Of a stretch of 15,110 nucleotides of DNA, positions 14,150 to 15,110 are shown one piece after another. The translations under genes and the position numbers were made by a program. Numbering within the stretch: position 1 is the stretch's first letter; each line of letters begins with the position of its first letter. The stretch spans positions 1-15,110 of the forward strand of contig CBDUQP010000090.1 of the NCBI GenBank assembly GCA_965369385.1, read 5' to 3'. The stretch is from CBDUQP01 sp965369385. Its GTDB lineage: Bacteria; Planctomycetota; Phycisphaerae; SM23-33. The notes under the pieces were generated by a model. That model was given only the letters and a program-made list of their open reading frames with translations, ran no database searches and was not told the DNA's origin.

Positions 14150-14977
14150 ATGATGACTGACCACGACAGCCGAACTGCCGATGCGCCCGGGACTCCCCCA
14201 TCGCAGCCGCAGGTTTCCATAATTATCCCGCACTATCAGACTGATAGCCTGGTGCGTCTGTGCCTTCGTAGCATTAAGCGATATACCACCGATGTGCCGT
14301 ATGAGGTGATCGTGGTCGATAACGGGTCCACTGACGGGGCCTCTCTGGACTATCTTCGCCATGTGAAGTGGATTCGCCTCATCGAGCGCAGCGAAGGCGT
14401 TTCCAGCGTCCCGCCGGATGCCCACAAGGAGGCGCTGGACGCAGGCATAGAAGCAAGCCATGCCCCCTACTTCATGAGCTTCCATACCGATACAATCCCA
14501 ATAGCAACCGGCTGGTGCAGGTGGATGCTCGACCAGATGCCACCAACCAGCCGCATTGCCGCAGTTGGCACATATAAGCTTGAGCGAAAACCACTTAAGG
14601 ACCTGGAACACTGGCTGAAGAATCTTCTGCGAAAGGGCGAAATCCCCGCAGACGAACGACTCTACATCAGAAGCCACTGCGCACTGTACCGCCGCGATAT
14701 CTTCGACAAACTCGGCCTGAATTTCATCAGCGAAGCCGACAGAACAACCGGCCAGGGCGTACACATGTCCATTGAAAATGCTGGATACAAAGCCGTGCTG
14801 CTGTCGATATCTCAAATGCTCAAACAGGTGGTGCACCTGAACCACGGAACGATGGTGATGATCCCGGCCCTCGGCGCCCGCAAGAGCACAATTCGCAAGG
14901 GCAAAGGCCGCATAGAGCGGTTCTTCCAACGAAAAGATGTCATCGAAACCTATCACGACGCATCGCTGGACATGTAA
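14150..14977 (+). CDS. Family 2 glycosyltransferase
   Basis: Inverting GT-A-fold glycosyltransferase of 275 residues, or 274 from the second ATG at 14153. The N-terminal nucleotide-sugar fold is clear: VSIIIPHYQTDSLVRLCLRS (22-41) and YEVIVVDNGSTDG (51-63) with D57. The metal-binding motif position reads FMSFHTDTIP (108-117) where most members have a DxD-type sequence, so only one clear aspartate (D114) remains. No membrane segment is present; the protein is probably cytoplasmic or peripheral. No polysaccharide cluster surrounds it, so donor and acceptor are unknown. It is transcribed divergently from the GntR gene. A long frame on the opposite strand (13847-15067) is its shadow. Confidence 0.85.
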   Translation: MMTDHDSRTADAPGTPPSQPQVSIIIPHYQTDSLVRLCLRSIKRYTTDVPYEVIVVDNGSTDGASLDYLRHVKWIRLIERSEGVSSVPPDAHKEALDAGIEASHAPYFMSFHTDTIPIATGWCRWMLDQMPPTSRIAAVGTYKLERKPLKDLEHWLKNLLRKGEIPADERLYIRSHCALYRRDIFDKLGLNFISEADRTTGQGVHMSIENAGYKAVLLSISQMLKQVVHLNHGTMVMIPALGARKSTIRKGKGRIERFFQRKDVIETYHDASLDM

Positions 14978-15023
14978 TCCCTCCCCAAAAAACAACTGGC
15001 CCCAGAAAGGCCAATACATCTTA

Positions 15024-15044
15024 ATTAGGGACGGTGCCTTATTT
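15024..15044 (+). repeat. Possible dispersed repeat motif (GGGACGGTGCC) at the right edge
   Basis: TTAGGGACGGTGCCTTATTT resembles, from memory, GGGACGGTG-type sequences often found near Y1 (REP-associated) transposase genes. Only one copy lies in this window. The 14978-15110 tail also has a small TGGCC/GGCCA hairpin (14997-15013) without a T-tract, and a short frame from the ATG at 15047 that is still open at the edge. No gene is called. Confidence 0.3.
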
Positions 15045-15110
15045 AAATGGGAATGGGGCGAATTCACATTCGAAGCGCAACAGAACGGCGATGGAACACC
15101 TCGGCCGGTG

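Noticed and set aside
13847..15067. Minus-strand open frame of 406 codons
   Set aside because: It runs antisense through the clear glycosyltransferase gene and into the GntR gene, has no family-like motifs and a composition typical of a shadow frame.
1..15110. CRISPR array, rRNA genes or a complete insertion sequence
   Set aside because: No regularly spaced repeats, no rRNA-like sequence and no intact transposase frame were seen on either strand.

Overview
The window looks like chromosomal DNA from a Gram-negative-type bacterium, most likely a planctomycete of the Phycisphaerae kind. That placement is inference. It rests on the intact rpsB-tsf-pyrH-frr core, a free-standing groES-groEL operon, S2 with a long Ala/Pro/Glu tail, a zinc-ribbon multi-pass membrane protein, and short or leaderless-looking promoters. 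No rRNA or strict clade marker is present.

Layout. (1) 1-2684, plus strand: a PilT-type motor ATPase that enters from the left edge, then a membrane protein with two zinc ribbons. (2) 2685-4179: a 352-base spacer with small repeats, then a soluble PAS-histidine kinase. (3) 4235-4271: a strong bidirectional hairpin terminator that separates the kinase from the convergent chaperonin genes. (4) 6982-4327, minus strand: a stand-alone receiver-like protein, groES and groEL. (5) 6983-7487: a divergent control region with two good promoters for rpsB, each associated with a perfect dyad. (6) 7488-10831, plus strand: rpsB, tsf, pyrH and frr, then tRNA-Lys(UUU). (7) 10832-13044: an accessory-looking stretch holding a broken tyrosine integrase right behind the tRNA, a KamA-family radical SAM/PLP enzyme with its own promoter, and a nested palindrome. 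(8) 13045-14015, minus strand: a 5'-truncated DUF898 fragment and a FadR-type GntR regulator. (9) 14150-14977, plus strand: a family 2 glycosyltransferase, divergent from the regulator. The right edge carries a short repeat-like sequence.

How it works together. The rpsB-frr block is a translation supply unit: ribosomal protein S2, elongation factor Ts, UMP kinase and ribosome recycling factor, with frr abutting pyrH for coupled translation. groES and groEL form the protein-folding unit. The tRNA-Lys locus seems to be an old integration site: a truncated integrase lies beside it, and non-core genes follow. I found no CRISPR array, no complete mobile element and no obvious defence island. The points most worth a second look are the KamA-family enzyme that lacks the lysine-recognition aspartates, the rpsB control region, the receiver protein upstream of groES, and the palindromic region downstream of the KamA gene.
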